Source of the DNA: JAPOXR01 sp963664715
GTDB lineage: Bacteria; Pseudomonadota; Alphaproteobacteria; Rhodobacterales; Rhodobacteraceae
Reading direction: 5' to 3'
NCBI GenBank assembly: GCA_963664715.2
Contig: CAXXUY010000002.1
Location: 62,001-126,000, forward strand
DNA: 64,000 nucleotides
The translations under genes were made by a program, and so were the position numbers. The first letter of the stretch is position 1; each line of letters begins with the position of its first letter. Under the pieces are notes generated by a model that had not been told where the DNA came from, made no database searches, and was given only the letters and a program-made list of their open reading frames with translations. This document shows positions 26,685-35,775 of the stretch, one piece after another.

Positions 26685-28127
26685 TTAATCGATCCCTTTC
26701 AACGCGAGGTAAAGTGCACGAAATCTCGCCAACCTGTCCTCCAACTGGCGTTCAGGGCGGGGGGCAAATCTCCGCTCGATTTCGGGGGGCTGTGCCAATT
26801 CCGAAAGACTGATCCGACCCGTACCCGCCGCACCGAGCAGAGCTGCACCAAGTGCCGGCCCGCCCTCGGCATCGCGCGCCTTCAAGAGCGTCTTTCCGGT
26901 GGCATTCGAGATCGTCTGCAAGAGCAGATTACTTCTGGCACCCCCGCCGATTGCAAGCAGGTGTGGAACATCATGAATCTGCCCTTCGAAACTTTCAACC
27001 GAGTCTGCAAACGAGAAGGCGATTGAGTCAATGACCGAACGGCAGATGGCCGAAATGTCGGTGTGATCCTCAAGCCCGTAGAATGCGGCACGTATGTGCG
27101 GGTCGCCATGCGGACTTCTCTCCCCGGTCAAATAGGGCAGGAATAGCGGAATCCGGCTCGTGTCCGCTTCTGCCGCCAATTCAACGACTTCGGAGACGTC
27201 GCGGCGGAGGATGCCGGACAGCCAGCTCAACGGGCGCGCACCATTCAGCATGGCGGCCATCTGATACCACCGGTCCGGAATCGTATGTGTAAATGCATGA
27301 ACAAATCGCTCGGGATTGGGCGTGTAGTCACTGGTTGCCAGGAACAACTGTCCGGATGTGCCCAGTGAAACAAATCCGATCCCGGCTTCGGTTGCGCCAA
27401 CGGCTACTGCGCCGGTTGCAGCGTCACCACCTCCAGCGACAATCGGGATGTTCGGCTCCAGGCCAAGCGATTCTGCCGGCGCCGGTAGCAGGTATCCGGC
27501 TATCTCATGTCCATCACGGATCTCCGGCAACCATTCTTCCCGGGTTGAACTCGCATCACAGAGTTCACGGGACCAGACGCGGAGTTTCTGGTCCAGCCAC
27601 AGGGTTCCTGCGGCATCCGAAGCATCTGTCACGAGGTTTCCGTGCAGGTAGTGCCCGACAAAGTCCTTTGGCAACAGCACATGCGCGATCCGAGAGTGGA
27701 TGTCAGGCTCATGCCGTTCTACCCACATGATCTTTGGTGCGGTGAAACCCGGAAGTGGCGGTACACCAGCGAGTTGGCCGATCCTGGGTATACGCAGTTT
27801 GAGTTCATTGCATTCGTCGTGTGACCGGCTGTCATTCCAAAGGATGCAAGGCCTAAGTACATCCATCTTCCGGTCAATCAGCACTGCACCATGCATCTGT
27901 CCGGACAAGCCGATGCAGGTTATCCTGGCTCCGGCCAATTCAGGCATCGACAGCAGACCGCGCATTGCCTCATGCAGCGCGGACAGCCACTGCGACGGAT
28001 CCTGTTCGCTCCATCCAGGACTTGGCGATTCTGTCGGCAGTGAAGCAGAGCAGGATGCAACGATCTTACGTTGCATGCAGGCAACAACCTTGACTGCAGA
28101 CGTTCCGAGATCAACTCCGAGAATCAA
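26685..28127 (-). CDS. xylB: Xylulokinase
   Basis: This 480-residue FGGY-family kinase phosphorylates D-xylulose to xylulose 5-phosphate. The N-terminus ILGVDLGTSAVKVVA is the ATP-binding phosphate 1 motif; ITCIGLSGQMHGAVLID and LRPCILWNDSRSHDEC are xylulokinase blocks, with WNDSR holding sugar-binding residues. IVAGGGDAATGAVAVG and LLAIGGGARSNLLLQ close the active site. The best start is TTG at 28127, with GAGAGG eight bases upstream and the motif directly after it; no ATG is available. No xylose isomerase or transporter gene is adjacent, so the gene may serve a pentose or pentitol route whose other parts lie elsewhere. It is transcribed in the same direction as sdhB, 255 bases downstream of it. 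Confidence 0.93.
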   Translation of the reverse strand: MILGVDLGTSAVKVVACMQRKIVASCSASLPTESPSPGWSEQDPSQWLSALHEAMRGLLSMPELAGARITCIGLSGQMHGAVLIDRKMDVLRPCILWNDSRSHDECNELKLRIPRIGQLAGVPPLPGFTAPKIMWVERHEPDIHSRIAHVLLPKDFVGHYLHGNLVTDASDAAGTLWLDQKLRVWSRELCDASSTREEWLPEIRDGHEIAGYLLPAPAESLGLEPNIPIVAGGGDAATGAVAVGATEAGIGFVSLGTSGQLFLATSDYTPNPERFVHAFTHTIPDRWYQMAAMLNGARPLSWLSGILRRDVSEVVELAAEADTSRIPLFLPYLTGERSPHGDPHIRAAFYGLEDHTDISAICRSVIDSIAFSFADSVESFEGQIHDVPHLLAIGGGARSNLLLQTISNATGKTLLKARDAEGGPALGAALLGAAGTGRISLSELAQPPEIERRFAPRPERQLEDRLARFRALYLALKGID

Positions 28128-28382
28128 CTTTAGACCTCTCTTTCGCCTTGCCGGATTCCTGAGTGCAAGTAACCGATGTCAGGAAAAGCAACAACAATGA
28201 TGCAGTAGTGTTCCGGGACCCGCATGTTGGGGCAACAGTCTCGGCGACTCTGCCAAATCGGTCAGGCAGCATCACACCATTTGTGCCTGTGACCATGTGG
28301 TTGCGACAGAAAGTTGTGAAGCGAGGTTGCAGCCCTGTTGTCGGTACGGCCATTCCGGCATGATCCTGAGGTTGCGGATTGC

Positions 28383-29162
28383 TCAGAACTTCCGCTCGAT
28401 CATCATCTTCTTGATTTCGGCGATCGCCTTCGCAGGGTTCAGCCCCTTGGGGCAGGTCTGTGCACAATTGAGGATGGTATGACACCGATAGAGTTTGAAC
28501 GGGTCTTCGAGATCATCAAGCCGTCCACCTGTCTCTTCGTCTCTGCTGTCGATCAGCCAGCGGTAAGCATGCAGGAGTGCAGCTGGTCCGAGGTAACGAT
28601 CGCCGTTCCACCAGTAACTCGGACAGGAAGCTGAGCAGCACGCACACATGACGCATTCATACAGGCCATCCAGCTTCCGGCGATCATCGATTGACTGCTT
28701 CCATTCCTTCTGGGGCCTGTTCGTCTTTGTTTCCAGCCATGGCATGATCGACTCATGCTGGGCATAGAAGTGAGTGAGGTCCGGCACCAGGTCCTTGACC
28801 ACGGGCAGGTGCGGCAGCGGGTAGATCCTGACTCTTCCCTTGATTTCCGCAATACCCTTGATGCAGGCCAAGCTGTTTCCTCCGTCGATATTCATCGAAC
28901 AGGACCCGCAGATTCCCTCCCGGCAAGACCTCCTGAACGTCAGAGTTGCATCGGTCTCGTTCTTGATCTTGATCAGCGCGTCGAGAACCATCGGTCCGCA
29001 GTCGTCCTGGTCGACAAAGAAAGTGTCCATCCTCGGGTTTTGGCCTGAATCCGGATCCCAACGGTAAATCTGGAACTCGCGGAGGTTTCCGCCTGAATTC
29101 GGTTTAGGCCAGACCTTTCCGGCCTTGATCCTGGAGTTTTTCGGAAGTGCCAGTTCAACCAT
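28383..29162 (-). CDS. sdhB: Succinate dehydrogenase iron-sulfur subunit
   Basis: SdhB (259 residues) passes electrons from the SdhA flavin to ubiquinone through three iron-sulfur clusters. The [2Fe-2S] site is CREGICGSCSMNIDGGNSLAC (about 82-102) and the [4Fe-4S]/[3Fe-4S] sites are in CVMCACCSASCPSYWW and CHTILNCAQTCPKGLNP. PLPHLPVVKDLVPD is conserved. I start at the ATG at 29162 (MVELALPKNSRI), the usual N-terminus; an in-frame ATG at 29180 adds six residues. It is the last gene of the sdhC-sdhD-sdhA-lipoprotein-sdhB operon. Confidence 0.95.
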   Translation of the reverse strand: MVELALPKNSRIKAGKVWPKPNSGGNLREFQIYRWDPDSGQNPRMDTFFVDQDDCGPMVLDALIKIKNETDATLTFRRSCREGICGSCSMNIDGGNSLACIKGIAEIKGRVRIYPLPHLPVVKDLVPDLTHFYAQHESIMPWLETKTNRPQKEWKQSIDDRRKLDGLYECVMCACCSASCPSYWWNGDRYLGPAALLHAYRWLIDSRDEETGGRLDDLEDPFKLYRCHTILNCAQTCPKGLNPAKAIAEIKKMMIERKF

Positions 29163-29251
29163 TGGAGCATGCCCTTGCACGTCGATGCACCGATTTCAGA
29201 CTCGGGTCAACCCGGCAACCGGTTCGCCGCCGGTCGATCACGTCTGCCATC

Positions 29252-29560
29252 TCAACCGTCAACGACGATCTCCGAGTAGGAACGGTCCGGAAACTGGCCG
29301 GAACGCTCGATCACGCATTCTTCAAAGACCTTGTCGGGATCACGGCCCGCCAGGTAGTCCCCGGACAACTCGAGTGAAAGGTTGGAAAAGAAGCCAGAGT
29401 CGGAATCTACACCGACTCCGATTGAACCGGTCGGACTACCCGCCTTTCGGGCGGGCTCCATGCAAATGGCCTTTGCCTGCCGGACCGACACCGGTTCCGA
29501 ACTGCATCCTGCAAGTATGCAGGTGGCGGCCAGAATGAATCCGGAACAGCGCGGCAGCAT
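29252..29560 (-). CDS. Small lipoprotein encoded between sdhA and sdhB
   Basis: The 102-residue protein starts MLPRCSGFILAATCILAGCS, a lipoprotein signal with lipobox LAGC (Cys near residue 19), so the mature protein is anchored to a membrane by its N-terminus. The rest has AKAICMEPARKAGSPTG, GVGVDSDSGFFSNLSLELSG and CVIERSGQFP, with a Cys in each of two parts that could form a disulfide. No known domain. Its start is one base past the sdhA stop (TGAAATG), so translation is coupled. A small protein in this operon slot occurs in related alphaproteobacteria; its role in complex II is not known to me. Confidence 0.8.
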   Translation of the reverse strand: MLPRCSGFILAATCILAGCSSEPVSVRQAKAICMEPARKAGSPTGSIGVGVDSDSGFFSNLSLELSGDYLAGRDPDKVFEECVIERSGQFPDRSYSEIVVDG

Positions 29561-29561
29561 T

Positions 29562-31367
29562 TCAGTAAACTCTCGCTTTCGGCAAGATCTTTGCCGTATC
29601 GATTCCACCGTCTTCCTCCCTCAGCAACGTTTCAGTCTGTACCGGCCGGTAACCGAGCCTTACCTCCTTTCCATCCACCCAGGCCAGGGAATGGACCCGC
29701 CAGTTCTCGTCATCCCGGTGAGGATGGTCCTCATGTGCGTGTGCCCCCCGGCTCTCCTTGCGGGCTTCGGCGGACACGATCGTTGCCATCGAGTTGGCCA
29801 GCAGGTTTGTCAACTCCAGCGTTTCCATCAGGTCCGAATTCCAGATCAGGGACCTGTCCGTCACCCCGAGATCAGATTCGTCGACTGCGACCTCAGTCAT
29901 TCTCCTGACCCCGTTCGCCAGTGAGTCGCTGCTTCGGAAGACCGCGGCATCTTCCTGCATCGTCTTCTGCATCCTGTCGCGGAGTTCTGCGGTTGGAACC
30001 GGACCGCTGGCGTGGCGGAAATGGTCAAACCGGTCCACTGCAGCGGCAACCGAAGTCGTGCTGGGTTCCGGGACCGGAGTATCCGGGTCCAGGATTTCAC
30101 CTGCCCTTATCGCCGCAGCCCGGCCAAACACGACCAGATCGATGAGTGAGTTGGATCCAAGGCGATTGGCTCCGTGGACCGAGGCGCAACCTGCTTCACC
30201 GACAGCCATCAAACCGGGCTGCACACGGTCTGGATCATCCTCGGCCGGCTTCAGAACCTCGCCCCAGTAATTGGTCGGGATTCCCCCCATGTTGTAGTGG
30301 ACGGTAGGCAGGACCGGGATCGGGTTCCGGGTCACGTCAACTCCCGAGAAAATCTGTGCAGATTCGGAGATGCCGGGCAGTCTCTCTGCCAGCACCTCTG
30401 GAGGCAGGTGATTGAGGTGCAGGTGAATGTGGTCGCCATTGGGGCCAACGCCGCGCCCCTCCCGGATTTCCATCGTCATGCATCTGGAGACGACATCGCG
30501 GCTGGCAAGATCCTTGTAGGTGGGGGCATAGCGCTCCATGAACCTCTCGCCCTCGGAATTGGTCAGGTATCCGCCTTCACCCCTTGCACCCTCGGTGATG
30601 AGCACACCTGCTCCGTAGATTCCTGTCGGGTGAAACTGGACGAATTCCATGTCCTGCAGCGGAAGTCCCGCCCGCGCGACCATGCCGTTGCCGTCGCCGG
30701 TGCAGGAATGTGCGGAAGTCGCTGAAAAATAGGATCGCCCGTACCCCCCAGTCGCAAGCACGACCAGTTTGGCCCCGAACCGGTGCAGGGTTCCGTCATC
30801 AAGCTTCCAGGCAAGCAGTCCCTGGCAGACGCCGTCATCCGACATGAGAAGGTCGGTGGCAAAATACTCGACAAAGAACTCTGCCTTCTGTTTCAGCGAC
30901 TGGCCGTACAGCGTATGCAGGATGGCATGTCCGGTCCGGTCAGCCGCGGCACAGGTTCGCTGGACGGGAGGCCCCTCGCCGAACTCTGCAGTATGCCCTC
31001 CGAATGGCCGCTGGTAGATCCTGCCATCTTCAGTCCTGCTGAAGGGAACGCCGTAATGTTCCAGTTCGTAGACTGCCTTCGGGGCCTCCCTGGCCAGGTA
31101 TTCCATGGCGTTCACGTCACCAAGCCAGTCCGAGCCCTTGACGGTGTCGAACATGTGCCAGTGCCAATGATCGGGTCCCATGTTGCCCAGCGAAGCTGCA
31201 ATTCCGCCCTGGGCCGCGACCGTGTGGGAGCGGGTCGGAAACACCTTAGTCACGCAGGCAGTTTTCAGGCCCTGCTCTGCCATTCCCAGGGTTGCCCTCA
31301 ACCCTGATCCTCCGGCTCCCACGACCACCACATCGTAGCTGTGATCGACCAATTCATATGCAGGCAT
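29562..31367 (-). CDS. sdhA: Succinate dehydrogenase flavoprotein subunit
   Basis: SdhA (601 residues) oxidises succinate to fumarate with covalently bound FAD. VVVGAGGSGLRATLG binds FAD; RSHTVAAQGGIAASLGN contains the His that carries the flavin; QFHPTGIYGAGVLITEG and the catalytic Arg region RDVVSRCM follow, with MGGIPTNYWGEV and GANRLGSNSLIDL. The C-terminus ENWRVHSLAWVDG is typical. The frame is open from 31448, but the ATG at 31367 (MPAYELVDHSYDV) has GGGGG upstream and gives the family N-terminus. sdhD ends 14 bases upstream and the lipoprotein gene starts immediately downstream. Confidence 0.96.
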   Translation of the reverse strand: MPAYELVDHSYDVVVVGAGGSGLRATLGMAEQGLKTACVTKVFPTRSHTVAAQGGIAASLGNMGPDHWHWHMFDTVKGSDWLGDVNAMEYLAREAPKAVYELEHYGVPFSRTEDGRIYQRPFGGHTAEFGEGPPVQRTCAAADRTGHAILHTLYGQSLKQKAEFFVEYFATDLLMSDDGVCQGLLAWKLDDGTLHRFGAKLVVLATGGYGRSYFSATSAHSCTGDGNGMVARAGLPLQDMEFVQFHPTGIYGAGVLITEGARGEGGYLTNSEGERFMERYAPTYKDLASRDVVSRCMTMEIREGRGVGPNGDHIHLHLNHLPPEVLAERLPGISESAQIFSGVDVTRNPIPVLPTVHYNMGGIPTNYWGEVLKPAEDDPDRVQPGLMAVGEAGCASVHGANRLGSNSLIDLVVFGRAAAIRAGEILDPDTPVPEPSTTSVAAAVDRFDHFRHASGPVPTAELRDRMQKTMQEDAAVFRSSDSLANGVRRMTEVAVDESDLGVTDRSLIWNSDLMETLELTNLLANSMATIVSAEARKESRGAHAHEDHPHRDDENWRVHSLAWVDGKEVRLGYRPVQTETLLREEDGGIDTAKILPKARVY

Positions 31368-31381
31368 GACGCAGCCCCCGG

Positions 31382-31777
31382 TCAGCCCGCGAAACCGAAT
31401 GCTATGCGGGCGACGGAAAACACTCCTGCTGCCGCAAAGCCCCAGCACAAGAGGACATTCATGATGAGAAGGGACATCGCCAGCCGCCTTGATTGGACGT
31501 AGTCCTCAATCACCACTCGCAGGCCGAGCTGCAAATGGCTGAAACCGGCACCGATGAAGAGGATGGCGGTCAGCGCTGCAAAGGGATTCCCGAACGTCGC
31601 AAGGGCCGCAGCGCGCCCGGTGCCCAGGGAGGAGCCAAAATACAGGACAAATACGACTGATAGCGGGACCAGCGCGATCGCGGTCAATCTTTGCGCCCAC
31701 CAGTGTCCTGCGCCCTCGCGCGCCGAGCCGAGCCCCGCCACGCGGTTGTAATCTGTCTTGTAGGATCTATAGGCCAT
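31382..31777 (-). CDS. sdhD: Succinate dehydrogenase membrane anchor subunit
   Basis: This 131-residue membrane anchor has three hydrophobic helices: LTAIALVPLSVVFVLYFGS, FAALTAILFIGAGFSHLQLG and SLLIMNVLLCWGFAAAGVF. HWWAQRLTAIAL and SHLQLGLRVVIEDYV are the conserved SdhD segments; the His in SHLQLG is near the heme ligand position and the Tyr of EDYV lies near the quinone site. With SdhC it anchors SdhAB in the inner membrane. Its start overlaps the end of sdhC by 11 bases. Confidence 0.93.
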   Translation of the reverse strand: MAYRSYKTDYNRVAGLGSAREGAGHWWAQRLTAIALVPLSVVFVLYFGSSLGTGRAAALATFGNPFAALTAILFIGAGFSHLQLGLRVVIEDYVQSRRLAMSLLIMNVLLCWGFAAAGVFSVARIAFGFAG

Positions 31778-32162
31778 TCGAGATCACAACCAGCGAACCA
31801 GCAGTCAGCACGGCAGTGCCGCACCAACCGGCGATTGCGGAACGCCTGACGCTTTTGTCGTCAAGTCCGGCACCCGTATCCCATACGAGATGACGAATTC
31901 CGTTGCAGAAATGGTACCAAAGGGTGGCGAGCAGGCACAGCAATACGAAATCACCGAGCAGCGACGTCATGAGCCCGTCGACAAGGCTGAAATAGTCCGG
32001 AGAAATTGACAATGCGAGGAACCACCACACAACGAGGACCGCACCCAGTGTCATGCCAACCCCGGTGACCCTGTGCAGGATCGACATGATCGCATTGAGC
32101 GGCCAGCGATAGATCGTTGCGTGGGGTGAAAGCGGACGACCGCCTCTGTTCGGTTCACTCAT
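31767..32162 (-). CDS. sdhC: Succinate dehydrogenase cytochrome b556 subunit
   Basis: SdhC (131 residues) opens RPLSPHATIYRWPLNAIMSI followed by LHRVTGVGMTLG, the quinone-site signature with Ser and Arg; the helix-2 segment WYHFCNGIRHLVWDTG contains the heme-ligand His and the family H-x-x-x-G-I-R-H-L-x-W-D motif. Three transmembrane helices are visible. It is the first gene of the operon and would share its promoter with the genes downstream. The next gene upstream is mesaconyl-CoA hydratase, 82 bases away on the same strand. Confidence 0.93.
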   Translation of the reverse strand: MSEPNRGGRPLSPHATIYRWPLNAIMSILHRVTGVGMTLGAVLVVWWFLALSISPDYFSLVDGLMTSLLGDFVLLCLLATLWYHFCNGIRHLVWDTGAGLDDKSVRRSAIAGWCGTAVLTAGSLVVISNGL

Positions 32163-32244
32163 CAGCGATTCCCGGTATCAGGTCTCTGAATTGCTTCCGT
32201 TTATCATAGAACTCGCGGCTCCATGCAATGGCAATTCCGATGGA

Positions 32245-33282
32245 TCAGGCTCCTCGAAGCGGCGCCAGGGCCCAGTAGTCCAGATCAAGCAGAACTGAAT
32301 CAGAACTCGTGTCTTCCGGGAACGACTCGAGGTGGCCAGCTGTTGCCACGGTCTGCAAACGCAACGCGCCGGCGCCGGGTACCCGGCTGGCTGTTCGCTC
32401 CAATACCCTCGACCACGCGTAGACGGTTGTGCCTGCGAAACAGGGATTGACATGCCTTCCTGAATTCACCGCCAGCACGGGTTGCGCGTTTGCAAGACCG
32501 TTGAACGAAAGGGCGCGGGCAACCGAAATGATATGGCCGCCATAGATCAGACGCCTTCCATCAGCGCGTACCGTGTTGTCGAAATGGATGCGCGCAGGAT
32601 TCTGCCAAAGCCGGGTTGCCATTACGTGTTCAGCTTCCTCGATCGTGACACCGTGTTCGTGATCGATCGTTTCGCCGGGCTGGTAATCCGACCATGCATG
32701 GCATTCACCGGCTTCGGAGAAGGCGTATCCGGCAAGATCCAGACCCGGCGTCACGGGCAGCGTTGCTGCATCCACTTTGGGTTCGGTCTCCGGGATCACG
32801 TTTGAACCGCCAAGGTTGCCCGCATGCCTCTTTCTGACCATGACCCAGCGGGTGAATTCGACCACGCATTCACCGTGCTGGTTGAATCCCGTTGTCTTCA
32901 CCCAGACGATTCCGGACTTGCCGTTTGAATTCTCCTTCAGCCCGATGACCCTGGATGTTGCAGACAGCGTGTCTCCGGCGAAAACCATCCGGGTGAAACG
33001 CATCTCGGCGTAACCCAGATTGGCCACGGCGTTTATCGAGATGTCCGGGACAGACTTTCCGAAGACAAAATGAAAGACCGAGAAATCCTCCATCGGCGAT
33101 TCGGCAAGACCGCACCGCCGGGCGAATTCATCCGAGGAGTACAAGGCATGCCTGAACGGAAACAGGGCATTGCACAATGCCTTGTCGCCGCGGGTGATCG
33201 AGCGCGGCGTTGCATGGGCAATCTCCATCCCGACCGCAAAATCCTCGAAGAACCGTCCGGAATTCGACTTGTCTGATTCCAT
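32245..33282 (-). CDS. mch: Mesaconyl-CoA hydratase (MaoC-type, ethylmalonyl-CoA pathway)
   Basis: The 345-residue protein has two MaoC-like hotdog domains, the fold of the mesaconyl-C1-CoA hydratase that adds water to mesaconyl-CoA to give beta-methylmalyl-CoA. GRFFEDFAVGMEIAHATPRS is at the N-terminus; the MaoC strand motif FAGDTLSATSRV, the hydratase helix block with NPARIHFD, and DGRRLIYGGHIISVARALSF are visible. Context is strong: beta-methylmalyl-CoA is the substrate of the divergent lyase and the block continues into the TCA genes. Assignment to this particular MaoC member rests on family features plus the neighbours. Confidence 0.85.
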   Translation of the reverse strand: MESDKSNSGRFFEDFAVGMEIAHATPRSITRGDKALCNALFPFRHALYSSDEFARRCGLAESPMEDFSVFHFVFGKSVPDISINAVANLGYAEMRFTRMVFAGDTLSATSRVIGLKENSNGKSGIVWVKTTGFNQHGECVVEFTRWVMVRKRHAGNLGGSNVIPETEPKVDAATLPVTPGLDLAGYAFSEAGECHAWSDYQPGETIDHEHGVTIEEAEHVMATRLWQNPARIHFDNTVRADGRRLIYGGHIISVARALSFNGLANAQPVLAVNSGRHVNPCFAGTTVYAWSRVLERTASRVPGAGALRLQTVATAGHLESFPEDTSSDSVLLDLDYWALAPLRGA

Positions 33283-33520
33283 CTCTGTGACTGACCCTTT
33301 TGTTGCTGCTCATGGATTGACCGGATGCGGCGTCGTGTGCCCGGAACCCGGTATTGGCATACCGGCGGCTGACCGGATTGGCGCCTGGACGAACTCGGCA
33401 TAACTATCCCGGGTCAAGACTCGCCGCAATCGGCTTCACTGAAGTTGTGCCCCAGATTCCGGGTTGACGGGAGCGGGCCCGTTCATATTGTCGCTGCCTG
33501 CGGAATCCAGGAGTTTCGAA

Positions 33521-34507
33521 ATGAGTTTCACGATACCCGAACAGGCCCCATCCAGACTGAATCGATCAGAATTGGCGGTTCCCGGCAGCCAGCCACGGTT
33601 GTTCGAGAAAGCGCTGAATTCCGATGCGGACATCGTGTTTCTTGACCTCGAGGATGCAGTCGCGCCGGACGAAAAGGACAGGGCGAGAGTCCTGGTGATC
33701 GAGGCGCTGAACGATCTCGACTGGAGTTCCAAGACCGTCTCGGTGCGAGTCAACGGATTGGACACGCAATACATGTACCGCGACGTGGTCGACGTTGTCG
33801 AACAGGCTGGCCAGCATATCGATCTGATCATGTTCCCTAAAGTCGGGACTGCTGCCGACGTCTATGCTCTCGACATGATGGTGACCCAGATTGAAACGGC
33901 AATGGGGTTCTCGAAATGGATCGGCTTTGAACATATCATCGAAACTGCCCTGGGCATGCAGAATGTTTCGGAAATCGCTGCCGCATCGGGCCGGAACGAA
34001 AGTCTTCATTTCGGTGTGGCAGACTACGCCGCCTCAACGCGCGCCCGAACCACCAATATCGGCGGTACAAATCCCGACTATGTTGTTCTGACCGACAGGC
34101 TGGAGGACGGATCACGGGAGGTCCATTGGGGTGACATGTGGCACTATTCCCTCGCAAGGCTGGTCGTGGCTGCCCGGGCGAACGGATTGCGGCCCATTGA
34201 CGGCCCGTTCGGTGACTACTCCGACGACGATTCTTACCTCGCTGCCGCAAATCGGGCTGCCGCACTCGGCTGCGAAGGCAAATGGGCAATCCATCCGAAA
34301 CAGATCCCCCTGGCCAATTCGGCCATGAGTCCGACCGATGCCCAGGTGACGCAGGCCAGGCGGATTCTCGAGGCAATGAAGGAGGCCGAGGAACAGGGCA
34401 AGGGTGCGGCTTCCCTTGATGGCAGGCTGATCGATTATGCCTCGGTGCGCCAGGCGGAGGTCCTGGTCCAGAAGGCGGATCAGATCGCCGAGGGCAGCCA
34501 GCGCTAG
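33521..34507 (+). CDS. mcl1: L-malyl-CoA/beta-methylmalyl-CoA lyase
   Basis: This 328-residue HpcH/HpaI- and citE-type lyase cleaves malyl-CoA to acetyl-CoA and glyoxylate and beta-methylmalyl-CoA to propionyl-CoA and glyoxylate. NRSELAVPGSQPRLFEKAL, then DIVFLDLEDAVAPDEK (metal-binding Glu/Asp), VSVRVNGLDTQYMYRDV and IMFPKVGTAADVY, and LHFGVADYAAS are the family blocks. A (3S)-malyl-CoA thioesterase (Mcl2-type) paralogue occupies a similar slot in some Rhodobacteraceae, so the lyase reading is likely but the thioesterase cannot be excluded. CAGGAG lies nine bases before the ATG at 33521. It is divergent from mch across a 238-base control region. Confidence 0.85.
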   Translation: MSFTIPEQAPSRLNRSELAVPGSQPRLFEKALNSDADIVFLDLEDAVAPDEKDRARVLVIEALNDLDWSSKTVSVRVNGLDTQYMYRDVVDVVEQAGQHIDLIMFPKVGTAADVYALDMMVTQIETAMGFSKWIGFEHIIETALGMQNVSEIAAASGRNESLHFGVADYAASTRARTTNIGGTNPDYVVLTDRLEDGSREVHWGDMWHYSLARLVVAARANGLRPIDGPFGDYSDDDSYLAAANRAAALGCEGKWAIHPKQIPLANSAMSPTDAQVTQARRILEAMKEAEEQGKGAASLDGRLIDYASVRQAEVLVQKADQIAEGSQR

Positions 34508-34700
34508 TTTTCTGCTTTGCAGCGGCTGCAGAGGCGGGGCGTTCGGTCGCCTGGAGACCTGCGCCTGCACGGCCGGGCAGATCAATCCGTTCGGAAGGAT
34601 CGGCTGACGCACAACAGTTGCGTGTTGCCAGTATCAGGTTGCGTTCCAATCGGGCGATTGCTACGGAATCCTCCGGCACTGGAAGCACGGGAGTTCGGCG

Positions 34701-35660
34701 ATGGAAAGAGTTCGCATCGCGATGATTGGGTCAGGACAGATCGGCGGTACGCTGGCGCATTTGTCCGTGCTCAAGGAGCTTGGAGATGTGGTGCTGTTCG
34801 ACATTATGGACGGACTGCCTCAGGGAAAGGCTCTGGATATCGTCGAAAGTGGACCCGTCAGTCGATTCGATGCAAAGGTCGCGGGGACGACCGGCTACGA
34901 GGGGATCGCGGGAGCGGATGTCTGCATTGTCACCGCCGGAGTGCCCCGGCGGCCGGGAATGTCCAGGGATGACCTGCTTGGCATCAACCTGAAGGTCATG
35001 AAATCGGTCGGCGAGGGAATTGCCGAATTCGCACCGGACGCGTTTGTCATCTGCATCACGAATCCGCTCGACGCCATGGTCTGGGCATTGCAGAAATTCT
35101 CCGGGCTGCCACCCGGCAAGGTGGTCGGCATGGCAGGAATCCTCGACTCCGCGCGGTTTCGGCATTTCATCTCGCTGGAGTTCGGAGTTTCCATGCGTGA
35201 CGTTACGGCCTTTGTGCTCGGCGGACACGGCGACACGATGGTTCCGCTTGTCCGGTATTCGACGGTTGCGGGCATACCGCTCACCGATCTCGTCGCGATG
35301 GGGTGGATATCCAAAGACAGGCTTGACGAGATCATCCAGCGAACCAGGGACGGGGGGATCGAGATCGTGAACCTGCTCGGATCCGGCTCGGCGTACCATG
35401 CGCCGGCGGCGGCGGCCATCGAGATGGCAGAATCCTATCTGAAAGACCAGAAACGTGTTCTCCCCTGTGCAGCGCATCTGAACGGGGAATACGGAATGTC
35501 CGACGTGTATGTGGGCGTTCCGGTGGTGATCGGTGGCGGCGGCGTCGAACGCGTGATCGAAATAGATTTCAACGAAACGGAAAAGGAGGAGTTTGATCGC
35601 TCTGCGGATGCAGTGATGAAGCTGGTGGATGCGTGCCGGACGATCGACCCGTCCCTTTGA
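34701..35660 (+). CDS. mdh: Malate dehydrogenase, lactate-dehydrogenase-like type
   Basis: Malate dehydrogenase (319 residues) interconverts malate and oxaloacetate with NAD. IAMIGSGQIGGTLAHLSVLK is the NAD-binding glycine loop; VVLFDIMDGLPQGKALD carries the Asp that selects NAD; ADVCIVTAGVPRRPGMSRDD contains the substrate-binding Arg; TNPLDAMVW, GGHGDTMVPLVRYS (catalytic His) and LNGEYGMSDVYVGVPV follow. This is the dimer/tetramer LDH-like form usual in alphaproteobacteria. The gene starts the run mdh-sucC-sucD-sucA-sucB-lpd, all on the plus strand. Confidence 0.96.
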   Translation: MERVRIAMIGSGQIGGTLAHLSVLKELGDVVLFDIMDGLPQGKALDIVESGPVSRFDAKVAGTTGYEGIAGADVCIVTAGVPRRPGMSRDDLLGINLKVMKSVGEGIAEFAPDAFVICITNPLDAMVWALQKFSGLPPGKVVGMAGILDSARFRHFISLEFGVSMRDVTAFVLGGHGDTMVPLVRYSTVAGIPLTDLVAMGWISKDRLDEIIQRTRDGGIEIVNLLGSGSAYHAPAAAAIEMAESYLKDQKRVLPCAAHLNGEYGMSDVYVGVPVVIGGGGVERVIEIDFNETEKEEFDRSADAVMKLVDACRTIDPSL

Positions 35661-35775
35661 AACGGCAGGAATGGATCGCATCCCGCAAATTTCAGGCTGC
35701 AAAGCCCGCGGCGACAAGGCAGTTTGCGTTGACCCGGTTGATCGCTGAAACGCAGCCCATGACAATTTATCAACT

